A stretch of 64,000 bases of DNA from Labilibaculum antarcticum (GCF_002356295.1 NZ_AP018042.1:4062361-4126360); one strand, 5' to 3'. Shown: positions 17,691 to 25,809, counted from the first letter of the stretch. The notes: generated by a model from the sequence alone, not told the origin. Numbers and translations: made by a program.

Positions 17691-18557
17691 ATGATGAAAT
17701 TAAGAAACTTAGGAATCTTACTTGTAGTTGTAGCATTAACTGTTTCAGTTAGTTCATGCAATAACAGTAATAAAAAAGAAAAAAGTGCAGCTAAAAAAGT
17801 GAGTATTTTTTATCCCAATTGGAGCGAAGGAATTGCGTTTACCTATTTGGCAAAAGCAGCTCTCGAAGCAAATGGTTACGAAGTGGAATTGACCAATTTG
17901 GCCCCAGGCATGATCTATGGAGAATTGTCAAAAGAGGACTCAAAAGGGGATGTATTTATGGATGCATGGCTTCCAAATACCCACAAAGAATACTGGGCCG
18001 ACTATGGTGATAATCTGGTAAAATTAGGTGAAGCCTTTAGCGATGGAACAACCGGTTTGGTAGTGCCTTCTTACGTTACAATTAACTCTATTGAAGAGTT
18101 AAATGCAAATAAAGATCAATTTGGAGGACAAATTATTGGCATTGGTGCAGGTGCAGGTGTTCATGCCAACACACTTAAAGCCATCGATGCATACAAGCTC
18201 GATTTTGAACAAATAACATCTAGTGGTCCTGCAATGGTGGCTAGTCTTGAGAAGGCAATCAGAGATAAAGAATCGATTATAGTAACTGGCTGGAAACCTC
18301 ATTTTATATGGAATAAATACGACTTGAAATATTTAGAAGATCCCAAAGGAATTTATCCTATAGATGCCTGTACCATTATTTCGAGAAAAGGATTTGAAAA
18401 AGACAAACCTGAAGCGGCTACTTTTTTCAAAAACTTTAAGATGGGTGAAGCGAAATTATACGAATTAGTGGCAGCCATTCAGAGTAAAGGGGAAGAAGCA
18501 GGAGCTACGGAATGGTATAAAGCCAATAAAGTATTGGTTGATTCCTGGTTGAAATAA
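17691..18557 (+). CDS. proX: glycine betaine-binding lipoprotein, copy 2
   Basis: An intact 288-aa paralogue of copy 1 with the same lipobox (SVSSCNNS) and the same Trp-bearing segments (YPNWSEGIAF, DAWLPNTHKEYWADYGD, VTGWKPHFIW). Changes relative to copy 1 concentrate outside these segments, suggesting retention of betaine-type ligand binding with possible tuning of affinity or specificity. It follows the first proW scar and ends in its own hairpin. Confidence 0.92.
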   Translation: MMKLRNLGILLVVVALTVSVSSCNNSNKKEKSAAKKVSIFYPNWSEGIAFTYLAKAALEANGYEVELTNLAPGMIYGELSKEDSKGDVFMDAWLPNTHKEYWADYGDNLVKLGEAFSDGTTGLVVPSYVTINSIEELNANKDQFGGQIIGIGAGAGVHANTLKAIDAYKLDFEQITSSGPAMVASLEKAIRDKESIIVTGWKPHFIWNKYDLKYLEDPKGIYPIDACTIISRKGFEKDKPEAATFFKNFKMGEAKLYELVAAIQSKGEEAGATEWYKANKVLVDSWLK

Positions 18558-18587
18558 TCTGGAAGTTGCAACTGTAAGATTACATAC

Positions 18588-18627
18588 AAAAGTAGCTGCA
18601 TTTTAATAATGTGGCTACTTTTTTTAT
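18588..18627 (+). terminator. terminator after proX copy 2
   Basis: The stem is GTAGCTGCATT / AATGTGGCTAC with a T-run. The paired change from GGAGCC/GGCTCC to GTAGC/GCTAC preserves pairing relative to copy 1, which is evidence that the hairpin is under selection. Confidence 0.8.
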
Positions 18628-18748
18628 TCATGTTTCAGTTGTCTTTCCGATAAATTTATAATAAGCCCAATCGTTTTTAATTTGGTCAATACATACAATA
18701 TCTTCTTTTAAAATAGATGCACTTTCTTTCTCTTATGAGGAAATTCAA

Positions 18749-18844
18749 CAGAACGACATTGCAAAAGGTTTTGAATCGGGATTGGGCATTGTGATATTGG
18801 CCATAATTTCAGATAGAATCACGCAAGCTATCGCAAAAAAATAA
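18749..18844 (+). pseudogene. proW 3'-end scar 2
   Basis: A second near copy of the last ~95 bp of proW, ending AAAAAAATAA 10 bp before the third proX gene. It is closer to the intact proW sequence than scar 1 at several positions (for example TTGTGATATTGG). Confidence 0.85.
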
Positions 18845-18853
18845 ATCTAATAT

Positions 18854-19714
18854 ATGATGAAATTAAAAAACTTAGGGATTTTACTTGTAGCATTAACGGT
18901 TTTAGTTAGTTCATGCAATAACAGTGGAAATAAAAAAGCAAAAGATAAAAAAGAAGTTAGCATCTTTTATGCCAATTGGGCTGAATCAATTGCGTTCACT
19001 TATTTGGCAAAAGTAGCACTCGAAGCAAATGCTTATGATGTGGAACTCACCAATCTGGCAAACGGATTGATATACGGTGAATTGTCAAAAGATGACTCAA
19101 AAGGGGATGTGAATCTTGATGCATGGCTTCCGAATACGCACAAAGCTTACTGGGCCGACTATGGTGATAACCTAGAGATATTAGGCGAATCGTTTAGCGA
19201 GGGGACAAGTGGATTGGTTGTCCCTGCCTATGTTACGATTAACTCTATTGAAGAGTTGAACGCCAATAAAGATAAATTTGAAAGTAAAATTATTGGTGTT
19301 GGCGGTGGTGCTGGTATTCATGGCATCACACTTAAAGCAATAGATGCTTATAAGCTCGATTTCGAACAAATGACATCTAGTGGTCCTACCATGGTGGCCA
19401 GTCTTGAGAAGGCAATCAAGAATAAAGAGTGGATTGTAGTTACCGGCTGGAAACCACATTTCACATGGGCCGAAAACGACTTGAAATATCTAGAAGATCC
19501 CAAAGGAATCTACCCAAAGGATGCTTGCACAATTATTTCTCGAAAAGGATTTGCAAAAGACAAGCCAGAAGCGGCTAATTTTTTCAGAAATTTTAACCTT
19601 GAAGAAGCCCAGTTGTACGAATTAATGGCACTCATTGTAGAAAAAGGAGAAGAAGCAGGAGCTACGGAATGGTATAAAACCAATAAAGTATTGGTTGATT
19701 CCTGGATGAAATAA
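18854..19714 (+). CDS. proX: glycine betaine-binding lipoprotein, copy 3
   Basis: An intact 286-aa third paralogue. The signal is shorter by a few codons (LVALTVLVSSCNN). Ligand segments remain: YANWAESIAF, where YPNW has become YANW; DAWLPNTHKAYWADYGD; and VTGWKPHFTW. A GIHGITLKAID segment replaces the GIHANT of copy 1. The Pro to Ala and Asn to Gly changes near the pocket make it the copy most likely to have altered specificity (inference). Confidence 0.92.
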   Translation: MMKLKNLGILLVALTVLVSSCNNSGNKKAKDKKEVSIFYANWAESIAFTYLAKVALEANAYDVELTNLANGLIYGELSKDDSKGDVNLDAWLPNTHKAYWADYGDNLEILGESFSEGTSGLVVPAYVTINSIEELNANKDKFESKIIGVGGGAGIHGITLKAIDAYKLDFEQMTSSGPTMVASLEKAIKNKEWIVVTGWKPHFTWAENDLKYLEDPKGIYPKDACTIISRKGFAKDKPEAANFFRNFNLEEAQLYELMALIVEKGEEAGATEWYKTNKVLVDSWMK

Positions 19715-19746
19715 TCTGGAAGTTGAAACTGTAAGTTAACATACAA

Positions 19747-19778
19747 AAGGAGCCGCATTTCATTAATGTGGCTCTTTT
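19747..19778 (+). terminator. terminator after proX copy 3
   Basis: GGAGCCGCATT pairs with AATGTGGCTC and is followed by five T. The 248 bp from here to the next gene contain nothing I recognise. Confidence 0.8.
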
Positions 19779-20026
19779 TAGATGTGTTAGTTAATGGGAT
19801 TTTTGTTTAGTTATATATACATTTCAAAACAGCCTGTAGGTATTATTTAGCAACACCAATTTAGGTTTTATGCAATTAATTATAATACTATTCACTGTCC
19901 TGTTTTAATTTTTTCTCCTATAACTTGATTATAATCAAGTAGATATGGTGGCATGCTTGAGCCAATATTAAAATATCCACATGGAGTTCCTTTTTTATTA
20001 CAATCAAATTGACTTTTAAGCCAAGA

Positions 20027-20986
20027 TTATTTATGTTTTAATTCATAAAAAACACCCCGATCAAGCTGAACCGTTCTAATTTTATTACTTGCTTCCAATG
20101 GCCCTAAATATTTATTTATTTCATTAACATGAATACCCAGAAAATGATGTAAGTCATCAAGCGTACAAGGGCGACGGGCTATGGTTTCTATAATGGCAGT
20201 TTCAATATCGCCGCTATAGGATTCAACAGATGTTCGCTCCTGAGCGGCTGCTATAATTTCAACATTTGGTATGTTCCAATAATCAATAATTTCCTGTAAT
20301 TCACTTTTTAATAAAGGAATTAATCTGGCTATGGTTCCCGGACGATCGAGTGTATTTAATTGAATACTGTCGGGATTAATTTTTAGAATGACTTTTTTAA
20401 GTAAATCCAATTCTTCTTTTGAATCATTATAACCCTTCAGTAAGAATATTTCTAACCAAATTTTGCCTTTGTATTCTTTTCTTAAATCAATTAAGCCCTG
20501 AATGTAAGTTTCTATTTTTAAGTTTGAATTTGGGCGGTCAATTTTTTCAAAAACAGTCTGACTAGCAGCATCTAAAGAAGGCAAAATCACATCGGCTTGT
20601 AACAGTTCAGTTCTTAACTTCTGATTAAAAAATAAAGTTCCGTTTGTTAAAATACCTGTTTTTATGTCAGGATAATTTTTTTTAACAAAATTCAGAACAT
20701 CTCCTATTCTGTTATTGAGGGTTGGTTCTCCTGAGCCCGAAAATGTAATGTAATCGATTTTAGGTTTATTGCCCATAAACTGCTTTAATTCAGCAATCAC
20801 CTCATCGTATTTTACATACTCCATTCTATCGAGAGTAAGTTTAGTGGTTTTACCTACTTCGCAGTAAACACAATTTAATGAGCACACTTTTTTAGGTATT
20901 AAATCAATACCCAACGACATACCCAATCTACGTGAGGGAACAGGACCAAATAGGTGTTTATATATAACTTTGTGATTTTTCATCAA
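20027..20986 (-). CDS. radical SAM protein with C-terminal winged helix
   Basis: The family start FGPVPSRRLGMSLGIDLIPK is followed by the CX3CX2C cluster CSLNCVYC (C35, C39, C42) and TFSGSGEPTLN, which is the SAM-binding GGE-like motif of COG0731-type radical SAM proteins. The last ~70 residues look like a small winged-helix domain (ARRPCTLDDLHHFLGI). Members of this group are frequent in anaerobes and often neighbour NifX/MTH1175-like and ferredoxin genes, as here; a substrate is not established. The start overlaps the HD gene stop by 4 bp. Confidence 0.87.
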   Translation of the reverse strand: MMKNHKVIYKHLFGPVPSRRLGMSLGIDLIPKKVCSLNCVYCEVGKTTKLTLDRMEYVKYDEVIAELKQFMGNKPKIDYITFSGSGEPTLNNRIGDVLNFVKKNYPDIKTGILTNGTLFFNQKLRTELLQADVILPSLDAASQTVFEKIDRPNSNLKIETYIQGLIDLRKEYKGKIWLEIFLLKGYNDSKEELDLLKKVILKINPDSIQLNTLDRPGTIARLIPLLKSELQEIIDYWNIPNVEIIAAAQERTSVESYSGDIETAIIETIARRPCTLDDLHHFLGIHVNEINKYLGPLEASNKIRTVQLDRGVFYELKHK

Positions 20987-21795
20987 GCTTTTTCTTTTAT
21001 CTGTTTGTCAAGATACATTTGAATCATTCTAACTATATTTTGAATTTCTATTGATTTTGGTAAAGCATCGTCAATCATTTCTATATAATGTCTTGACCGA
21101 ATACAATGGAAAGTCGCATCAAAATTGATATCAAAAACCCATCCCATTTGAAGTAGTTTAAAATCATTTAAATTTTTCACATGCTTACTATCAACGATGC
21201 TTCCATTTGTCAAGTCATGATAAACCTCTTCGGAGATTCCTGATGTATTTGGAAGTTCAAGTTCAAGAGCCACATTTTTTTTGCCGTTTTTTTGCTTATA
21301 ATAATCGGTAACTACCCTCCAAATATCCAGTTTATCCGCATCACGTAGCAATTTCGTATAAAACAGACAAGTATCTGTCTCTTTTTCAGGAAGTATTGCT
21401 CGATTATGGTACAATATTGTTCGGAGAATTAAACTTTGCATTGATTCATCCAATCTATTTAAAACCTTATTGTCTTTTAATATTTGAACACCTAATTCAG
21501 CATGATTTACTGATTTTTTGTCAGCAAAGGTTTTAAAGCGTGCATATTGCTCAAAGCGACCAATATCATGAAACAGTGCAATAACCTCAGATAGACGCAA
21601 TTCATCATTATTTAATTCAACCTGTTTACCTATATTGATAATTTCTTTGCATACTTGCATCGTATGATTTTCTTTCAAAATTATATTCTCTTGAATATTT
21701 TTATCTCCATTTTTAAATGATTGTACATAATGAAAAAACCAATCCTTCAAATACTGTACATCTTGTTCATTTAAATTTATTTGAGTTTTACACAT
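20983..21795 (-). CDS. HD-domain phosphohydrolase
   Basis: This 270-aa protein has the HD signature H...HD...H spread over ENHTMQVCKEI, VIALFHDIGRFEQY and NHAELGVQIL. Tandem metal-binding His/Asp residues indicate a phosphohydrolase acting on nucleotides or phosphorylated metabolites. The substrate cannot be read from sequence. It is coupled to the radical SAM gene by overlapping ATGA and lies 28 bp after the uracil-DNA-glycosylase gene, so it may serve nucleotide-pool sanitation (inference). Confidence 0.82.
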   Translation of the reverse strand: MCKTQINLNEQDVQYLKDWFFHYVQSFKNGDKNIQENIILKENHTMQVCKEIINIGKQVELNNDELRLSEVIALFHDIGRFEQYARFKTFADKKSVNHAELGVQILKDNKVLNRLDESMQSLILRTILYHNRAILPEKETDTCLFYTKLLRDADKLDIWRVVTDYYKQKNGKKNVALELELPNTSGISEEVYHDLTNGSIVDSKHVKNLNDFKLLQMGWVFDINFDATFHCIRSRHYIEMIDDALPKSIEIQNIVRMIQMYLDKQIKEKA

Positions 21796-21823
21796 GCTAT
21801 TTTCTTAATATTTAATTGTACAC

Positions 21824-22417
21824 TTACAAATAGGAATTTAGCTTACTATATTTCTCTATGGTACTCGGTTCAAAAGAGGGATTATATAGAAGGGCAGATG
21901 GATGTGTCAATGGAAATATTTTCATTCCATCGAGAACCAATAATTTGCCGTTTACATTTTTAAAACTCATTTCTTCACGGGAAGGATCAGCGTGATATTT
22001 CGTTAAAATTGAGCGAGTTGCATAATAACCCAAAGGGACTATGATTTGAGGTTGGATAATCGAAATTTCGTTACCCAAAAAGGAGCTGCATGCTTCAATT
22101 TCATTCCATGTAGGTTTCCGATTATTCGGCAATAAACATTTCACCAAATTAGTCATATATACCGATTGTCTTTCAATTCCGGCTGTTTGCAGCAGTCTAT
22201 TAAAAACCTGTCCCGAAGGGCCAATAAACATTTTATTTCCGATATCTTCTTTCGCTCCAGGAGATAGCGCAACAAATAGGATACTGGCACCTATATTTCC
22301 TTCACCGGTAAGCGCATATTTTCTTGTAGCCGATAAACTACATTTCTCACAAGTCCTAATCTCATAATTAAGAGCATCCAGTAATTCTCGTTTTTCTTGC
22401 AGGTTTAGCTGGTTCAT
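21824..22417 (-). CDS. uracil-DNA glycosylase family 4-like protein (divergent)
   Basis: The four iron-sulfur cysteines of family-4 UDGs are present (C23, C26, C94, C110), together with GPSGQVFNRLL and THPSALL. However, the catalytic motif A, normally GEAPGxxED, is VALSPGAKED here, so the first Glu is replaced. It may have altered specificity or reduced activity. A canonical paralogue lies 5 kb away at 27183. It belongs to the minus-strand cluster between the MBL and HD genes. Confidence 0.85.
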   Translation of the reverse strand: MNQLNLQEKRELLDALNYEIRTCEKCSLSATRKYALTGEGNIGASILFVALSPGAKEDIGNKMFIGPSGQVFNRLLQTAGIERQSVYMTNLVKCLLPNNRKPTWNEIEACSSFLGNEISIIQPQIIVPLGYYATRSILTKYHADPSREEMSFKNVNGKLLVLDGMKIFPLTHPSALLYNPSFEPSTIEKYSKLNSYL

Positions 22418-22549
22418 CTTTTTAATGCCAATTAATGAATCTACGAAAAGGTTCTGGTTTTGAAGTGTTTTTTAAGAAGGCTTCAATTGCAAGATTTGTG
22501 AAGCTCTTAAAATTGGATTACATCAATATTCTTCAATATATTTTTATTT

Positions 22550-23332
22550 TTAAAATAGAAATTCTTGCCCTGTTCTCACTTGTTGAATTTTAAACTCATT
22601 ATAAAAAGCTGCCAATGCTGGTAATTCTGTACAATGAGATGGTAAAACTTGCCTTACGTTTAAGTGTTTTAGATACTCGATGGTTTTTTGCGTTTGAGAA
22701 TCATCTTTCTTCAAATGAAATCCACCCATAATTACTTTTACCTTGTCTATCTTGCTAACTTTTATCGCATATTCTACAATATTACATATTCCGGAATGGG
22801 AGCACCCCGTAATTATTATTAGTTCATTGTTTTGAATAATTGCTAAAGCAGAATCATCAGGAACAAAATCCTCATTAGCTTGTTCATCAATAAAAGGGGT
22901 TTCTTGAGATTCAAATTTATTTGTTCGAGGTATTTCACCTAGAAAAATAATATCTTTTGTAATATAATAAGGTAATGCAGACTCAATCAAATTAAACCTC
23001 TTTTTAATCTCAGATTTTGATAATGAAAGGCCAATATTTCGTTTGCTTCCTTTATGAAATCTTTTGATAAATGAATTTGGATGAGCAATCAGTGTTTTAT
23101 TACTAATATGCTGTAAACCATCTCCATGATCCCAATGTCCATGACTAAGCACAACTACATCAGCGGAATCCTCAATACGATACCCCTTTAAAATGCTGTT
23201 TTTAAGAAATATATCACTGTGCCCGGTATCAAATAAAATAGTTTTCCCATCCTGTTCAATTAAATAGGACAAACCATGTTCTGCAAGGAATTCACCACCT
23301 GCCATATTTTCTGTTAATACTGTTAATTTCAT
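22550..23332 (-). CDS. MBL-fold metallo-hydrolase
   Basis: A 260-aa metallo-beta-lactamase fold: the metal motif VLSHGHWDHGDGL is followed by ITGCSHSGICNIVEYA and GGFHL, and a late His in LPSHCTELPA. This matches the group annotated as dihydropterin-aminobenzene-phosphate synthase-like in archaea and anaerobes. The actual substrate is unproven. Its start codon and upstream region lie within a ~94-bp tandem duplication (23328-23516). Confidence 0.85.
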   Translation of the reverse strand: MKLTVLTENMAGGEFLAEHGLSYLIEQDGKTILFDTGHSDIFLKNSILKGYRIEDSADVVVLSHGHWDHGDGLQHISNKTLIAHPNSFIKRFHKGSKRNIGLSLSKSEIKKRFNLIESALPYYITKDIIFLGEIPRTNKFESQETPFIDEQANEDFVPDDSALAIIQNNELIIITGCSHSGICNIVEYAIKVSKIDKVKVIMGGFHLKKDDSQTQKTIEYLKHLNVRQVLPSHCTELPALAAFYNEFKIQQVRTGQEFLF

Positions 23333-23516
23333 ATGATTATAATTTTAAGTTTTTGCCATATGGAACTTACCATGCTGGAATAATCATCCTCCTGTGTGTC
23401 AAAATTACTTGTCATGGACGTTTCATATGATTATAATTTTATGTTTTTACCATATGGAACTTACCATGCTGAGATAATCATCTCCCTGTGTGTCAAAATC
23501 ACTTTGGCATGGACGT
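23328..23516 (-). repeat. 94-bp tandem duplication of a leader region
   Basis: Two head-to-tail copies (about 23328-23421 and 23422-23516), roughly 90% identical, sit between the ferredoxin gene and the MBL gene. The first copy includes the MBL start codon. Each contains the palindrome CCATATGG and a GAGATGATTATCTC-type inverted repeat (perfect in the copy nearer the ferredoxin gene), which suggests a duplicated operator or leader. Confidence 0.75.
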
Positions 23517-23533
23517 TTCATATTCAATTTTTA

Positions 23534-23929
23534 TTATGTGATTGCTCCTACAGGACAAGCATTTATGCATGCTCTGCATTTTTTGCAATTCGTGATTGTT
23601 ATTTTAGCTTTACCATCTTCTATGTGAATGGCTTTTGAAGGACATATATCTACACATGCTCCGCAACCAATACAAAGTTCAATATTAATTTTTGGAAAGC
23701 TTGAGGTTTTGGTATTTTCATTAGAAGCCTGTTGTTTGTCGCGATTTTTAGGCTGATCTTGTCTTATAAGCGGGATATGGCACTTAGGACATAGTAAAGT
23801 CGTACATGGAACTCCTCGTTTATGAGTAATGGAATAATTGCATTGAGGACAGCTACAAACGCCAAATTGTGATGTGCTCCTTCCTCTTTGTTGTGATTTG
23901 TTTTGTTGATTTTTCCCTTTTCCAAACAT
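23534..23929 (-). CDS. zinc-ribbon plus 2[4Fe-4S] ferredoxin protein
   Basis: The N-terminal part (residues 21-52) has six Cys (25, 27, 30, 42, 47, 50), suggesting a zinc ribbon. A low-complexity linker leads to a two-cluster ferredoxin: CIGCGACVDICP (C86, 89, 92, 96) and CKKCRACINACP (C115, 118, 121, 125). It is probably an electron carrier for the neighbouring Fe-S and radical SAM functions. The ATG at 23927-23929 is the only plausible start. It is separated by 24 bp from the IscU-like gene. Confidence 0.88.
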   Translation of the reverse strand: MFGKGKNQQNKSQQRGRSTSQFGVCSCPQCNYSITHKRGVPCTTLLCPKCHIPLIRQDQPKNRDKQQASNENTKTSSFPKINIELCIGCGACVDICPSKAIHIEDGKAKITITNCKKCRACINACPVGAIT

Positions 23930-23953
23930 AATGTTTGTCTTTTTAGTAATATT

Positions 23954-24340
23954 CTATTCTTTATATTGCTCAATAGTTTTTTTAAAAGTTAATGCAACCA
24001 AGTGTGCGCAATGTTTTTTTTGCTCAGGCACTTCACCCACATGTTTTAATAAATCTATTTCATCAAAATTTTCACAATCCTTTACTTTTTTACGAATTAT
24101 TATTTTTGTTAAAGCGGAACCGAATATAAAAGTACCTACACATCCAATAGCTTGAAATTTAGCATCAGTTATAACATCCGATATTTTCAAAAATATTTCT
24201 AGCGAATCACCGCAAGGGCCTGTATATGTGAAATGCGCATCTGGGTTTTCAATTCTTCCGACATTAAAATTATTTTCATAGTATTTTATTGCTCTAGCGG
24301 AATATCCAGATGTTTTTAATAAATCACGAACTGTATTCAT
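23954..24340 (-). CDS. IscU/NifU-like iron-sulfur scaffold protein
   Basis: From ATG 24340 the 128-aa protein has three Cys placed like those of IscU/NifU N-domain scaffolds: GPCGDS (C43), IGCVG (C67) and HCAHL (C111). An open frame extends upstream to 24565, but those 75 codons overlap the DUF5320 gene in another frame and are not family-like. Scaffolds assemble 2Fe-2S or 4Fe-4S clusters for apo-proteins; candidates nearby are the ferredoxin, the radical SAM protein and two UDGs. Neither a desulfurase nor an Mrp-type carrier is in the window. Confidence 0.85.
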   Translation of the reverse strand: MNTVRDLLKTSGYSARAIKYYENNFNVGRIENPDAHFTYTGPCGDSLEIFLKISDVITDAKFQAIGCVGTFIFGSALTKIIIRKKVKDCENFDEIDLLKHVGEVPEQKKHCAHLVALTFKKTIEQYKE

Positions 24341-24392
24341 AATTTTATTGATTAAATAAAGAGAGGCTGAATTAGCCTCTCTCAGAATTAAT

Positions 24393-24632
24393 TTAAAAGC
24401 CGCCTCTGAAACCGTTTTGTCGTCCCATTCCGAAACCTCTTCTACCTCTGCCTCTACCTCGTCCAAAGCCAAAACCTCTTCCCTGAAAATTTTCAGGCGT
24501 ATTATCGTTGGTATTTTCTTTCGATTCGGTAGTTTGATTTTCGGGATTTGTTTCCACATTGGCACAACGTCCCATTCTACGGCCTGTCATGGGACCTTGT
24601 CCCATTGGACCTGTTTGATTAAAACCTGGCAT
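24393..24632 (-). CDS. DUF5320-type Gly/Arg/Phe-rich small protein
   Basis: A 79-aa protein starting MPGFNQTGPMGQGPMTGRRM and GRCAN, the hallmark of DUF5320 proteins that accompany NifX-like/DUF134 clusters. The C terminus is a run of GRGFGFGRGRGRGRRG. No function is known. The start is fixed by an unusually strong Shine-Dalgarno sequence. Confidence 0.8.
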   Translation of the reverse strand: MPGFNQTGPMGQGPMTGRRMGRCANVETNPENQTTESKENTNDNTPENFQGRGFGFGRGRGRGRRGFGMGRQNGFRGGF

Positions 24633-24636
24633 AATG

Positions 24637-24644
24637 ACCTCCTT
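24637..24644 (-). promoter_or_regulatory. strong Shine-Dalgarno AAGGAGGT
   Basis: AAGGAGGT lies 4 bp upstream of the DUF5320 ATG on the minus strand. Bacteroidota genes usually lack such a site, so this may mark acquisition of the cluster from a Firmicute-like or other SD-using lineage. Confidence 0.7.
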
Positions 24645-24659
24645 TTTTAATTGTTAATA

Positions 24660-24842
24660 CTATTTTTCATCACTTTTTAAGCGTTTCCCTTTCCCCGTAC
24701 CTCCACCAGAATGACGTTTTTTATCCATTCCTTTACCTAATTTTTGAAGTTTTTCATCTTCAGTAGCATTGCTACATTCTCCTAAATTGCGTCCTGAGTG
24801 GGAGCCTTTTCCTTCGGGACCAGTACCATCAAGTTTTGGCAT
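24660..24842 (-). CDS. small DUF5320-like protein
   Basis: A 60-aa protein beginning MPKLDGTGPEGKGSHSGRNL and GECSN, a degenerate version of the DUF5320 start (MPxxDGTGPxGxGPxTGRxxGxC). It lies 12 bp after the NifX-like gene and 27 bp before the longer DUF5320 gene. Strongly basic C terminus. Function unknown. Confidence 0.75.
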   Translation of the reverse strand: MPKLDGTGPEGKGSHSGRNLGECSNATEDEKLQKLGKGMDKKRHSGGGTGKGKRLKSDEK

Positions 24843-24854
24843 ATTATAGTGATT

Positions 24855-25172
24855 TTAATGATTTAACATTTCTATAATTTCTCTGATTTTTTTTTCCGGC
24901 TGTTTTATAACTATCATTTGGATTTTTAAACTATCAAGCAAGGATTTTATTTTCATTCCAAAATCGCATGAAATTATTTTATTTACATTGCGAGATGCCA
25001 CTAATCGCACTGAAGAAGTACCCGCATCCTCTTCTGATTCTTTGTTTGGATTAGGAATAAATTCCATTGCTTTACTTTCATTGTCGTAAATCACAAAGTA
25101 TGCACAGCGACCAAATCGTTGGTCAATTGTTGATTCTAATGTATTTCCTGTAGATGTGATTGCGACTTTCAT
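24855..25172 (-). CDS. NifX/NifB-C-terminal-like (MTH1175) protein
   Basis: A 105-aa dinitrogenase Fe-Mo-cofactor-biosynthesis-type domain: MKVAITSTGNTLESTIDQRF, GRCAYFVIYD, then a conserved SVRLVASRNVNKIISCDFGM. Stand-alone versions occur in many non-nitrogen-fixing anaerobes, where a role in binding Fe-S or metal clusters is suspected. No nif genes are nearby. It lies 24 bp after DUF134. Confidence 0.87.
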   Translation of the reverse strand: MKVAITSTGNTLESTIDQRFGRCAYFVIYDNESKAMEFIPNPNKESEEDAGTSSVRLVASRNVNKIISCDFGMKIKSLLDSLKIQMIVIKQPEKKIREIIEMLNH

Positions 25173-25196
25173 GCGTTTATTTATTAATACTATTAA

Positions 25197-25754
25197 TTAA
25201 AATGTTCTTTTCATCCTGGCACCACATGTTGGACATATGTGCTTATTACAGTTTATACCACATTCATGTTTTTGCTTAAATCCACAGCTGGGACAAACAC
25301 ACAAATCATTGCAATGTTTAATACCTGTTTCATTATAAGTGTAATCAAATTCCTTAACCTGTTGACTACCGCACAATGAACAATTTTCAACTGTTTTTTC
25401 TTTTTCAGGGTTATTAAAATAGCACTTGCATGTATTGCAATGATACCAGTCGCTGTCAAAATAAACCTGACCTCCTTTAATCGCAATTTGCCGTCCTTCG
25501 ACAAATGCTTTTGCAACTTTTTGAAGAGCAGAAGCATAAATTCTTGTGAAAGTGGGTCTGGAAACACCCATTATAACAGATGCTTGATGATGATTAAGCG
25601 TGTCGTAGTCACTTAGGCGAATAGCTTCATATTCCTCATATAATAGATTAACGAGCTCCGAATTAAGTTTTCCTGATTTTTGACCATAAGGCTTAAATCC
25701 ATTGATTATTGGTGGATTTAAAATTTTTCGTAATACTCTTTTTCTTGGAGGCAT
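25197..25754 (-). CDS. DUF134 HTH regulator with C-terminal zinc ribbons
   Basis: Starts MPPRKRVLRKILNPP, the DUF134 signature, followed by EAIRLSDYDTLNHHQASVIM and a helix-turn-helix (GVSRPTFTRIYASALQKVA). The last 75 residues add four CxxC pairs (HCNTCKCYF, CSLCG, CVCPSCG, CPTCGA), making it longer than minimal DUF134 proteins. It is the first gene of the minus-strand cluster and a likely autoregulator through the palindrome in its own promoter. The zinc or Fe-S-like ribbons suggest metal or redox sensing (inference). Confidence 0.88.
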   Translation of the reverse strand: MPPRKRVLRKILNPPIINGFKPYGQKSGKLNSELVNLLYEEYEAIRLSDYDTLNHHQASVIMGVSRPTFTRIYASALQKVAKAFVEGRQIAIKGGQVYFDSDWYHCNTCKCYFNNPEKEKTVENCSLCGSQQVKEFDYTYNETGIKHCNDLCVCPSCGFKQKHECGINCNKHICPTCGARMKRTF

Positions 25755-25777
25755 ATTTAGTAATCAATAGTTCATCA

Positions 25778-25809
25778 CAAAATTAATGAACTATAGTTCA
25801 TTAATCAAA
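25778..25809 (-). promoter_or_regulatory. DUF134-cluster promoter with palindromic operator
   Basis: On the minus strand a -33 TTTG (25806-25809) and a -7 TAATTTTG (25778-25785) are 20 bp apart. The spacer is filled by the perfect palindrome TAATGAACTATAGTTCATTA (25784-25803). A half-site TAGTTCAT lies at 25768-25775. A bound repressor here would block RNA polymerase; DUF134 is the obvious candidate. Confidence 0.7.

Larger units (their letters stand above)
16381..19778 (+). repeat. three-unit tandem duplication (proW 3' end + proX + terminator)
   Basis: Units begin at 16381 (inside intact proW), 17581 and 18749, giving periods of about 1.2 kb. Each contains the last ~95 bp of proW, a proX gene, the GGAGCC-type terminator and, in units 1 and 2, a ~130-bp spacer. 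The units have diverged by many substitutions and small indels, so the event is old. All three proX frames remain open while the proW scars have not been kept as genes. Confidence 0.9.

Noticed and set aside
23954-24565. A 203-aa start for the IscU-like gene.
   Set aside because: The first 75 codons overlap the DUF5320 gene in a different frame and are not scaffold-like; the ATG at 24340 gives the family length.
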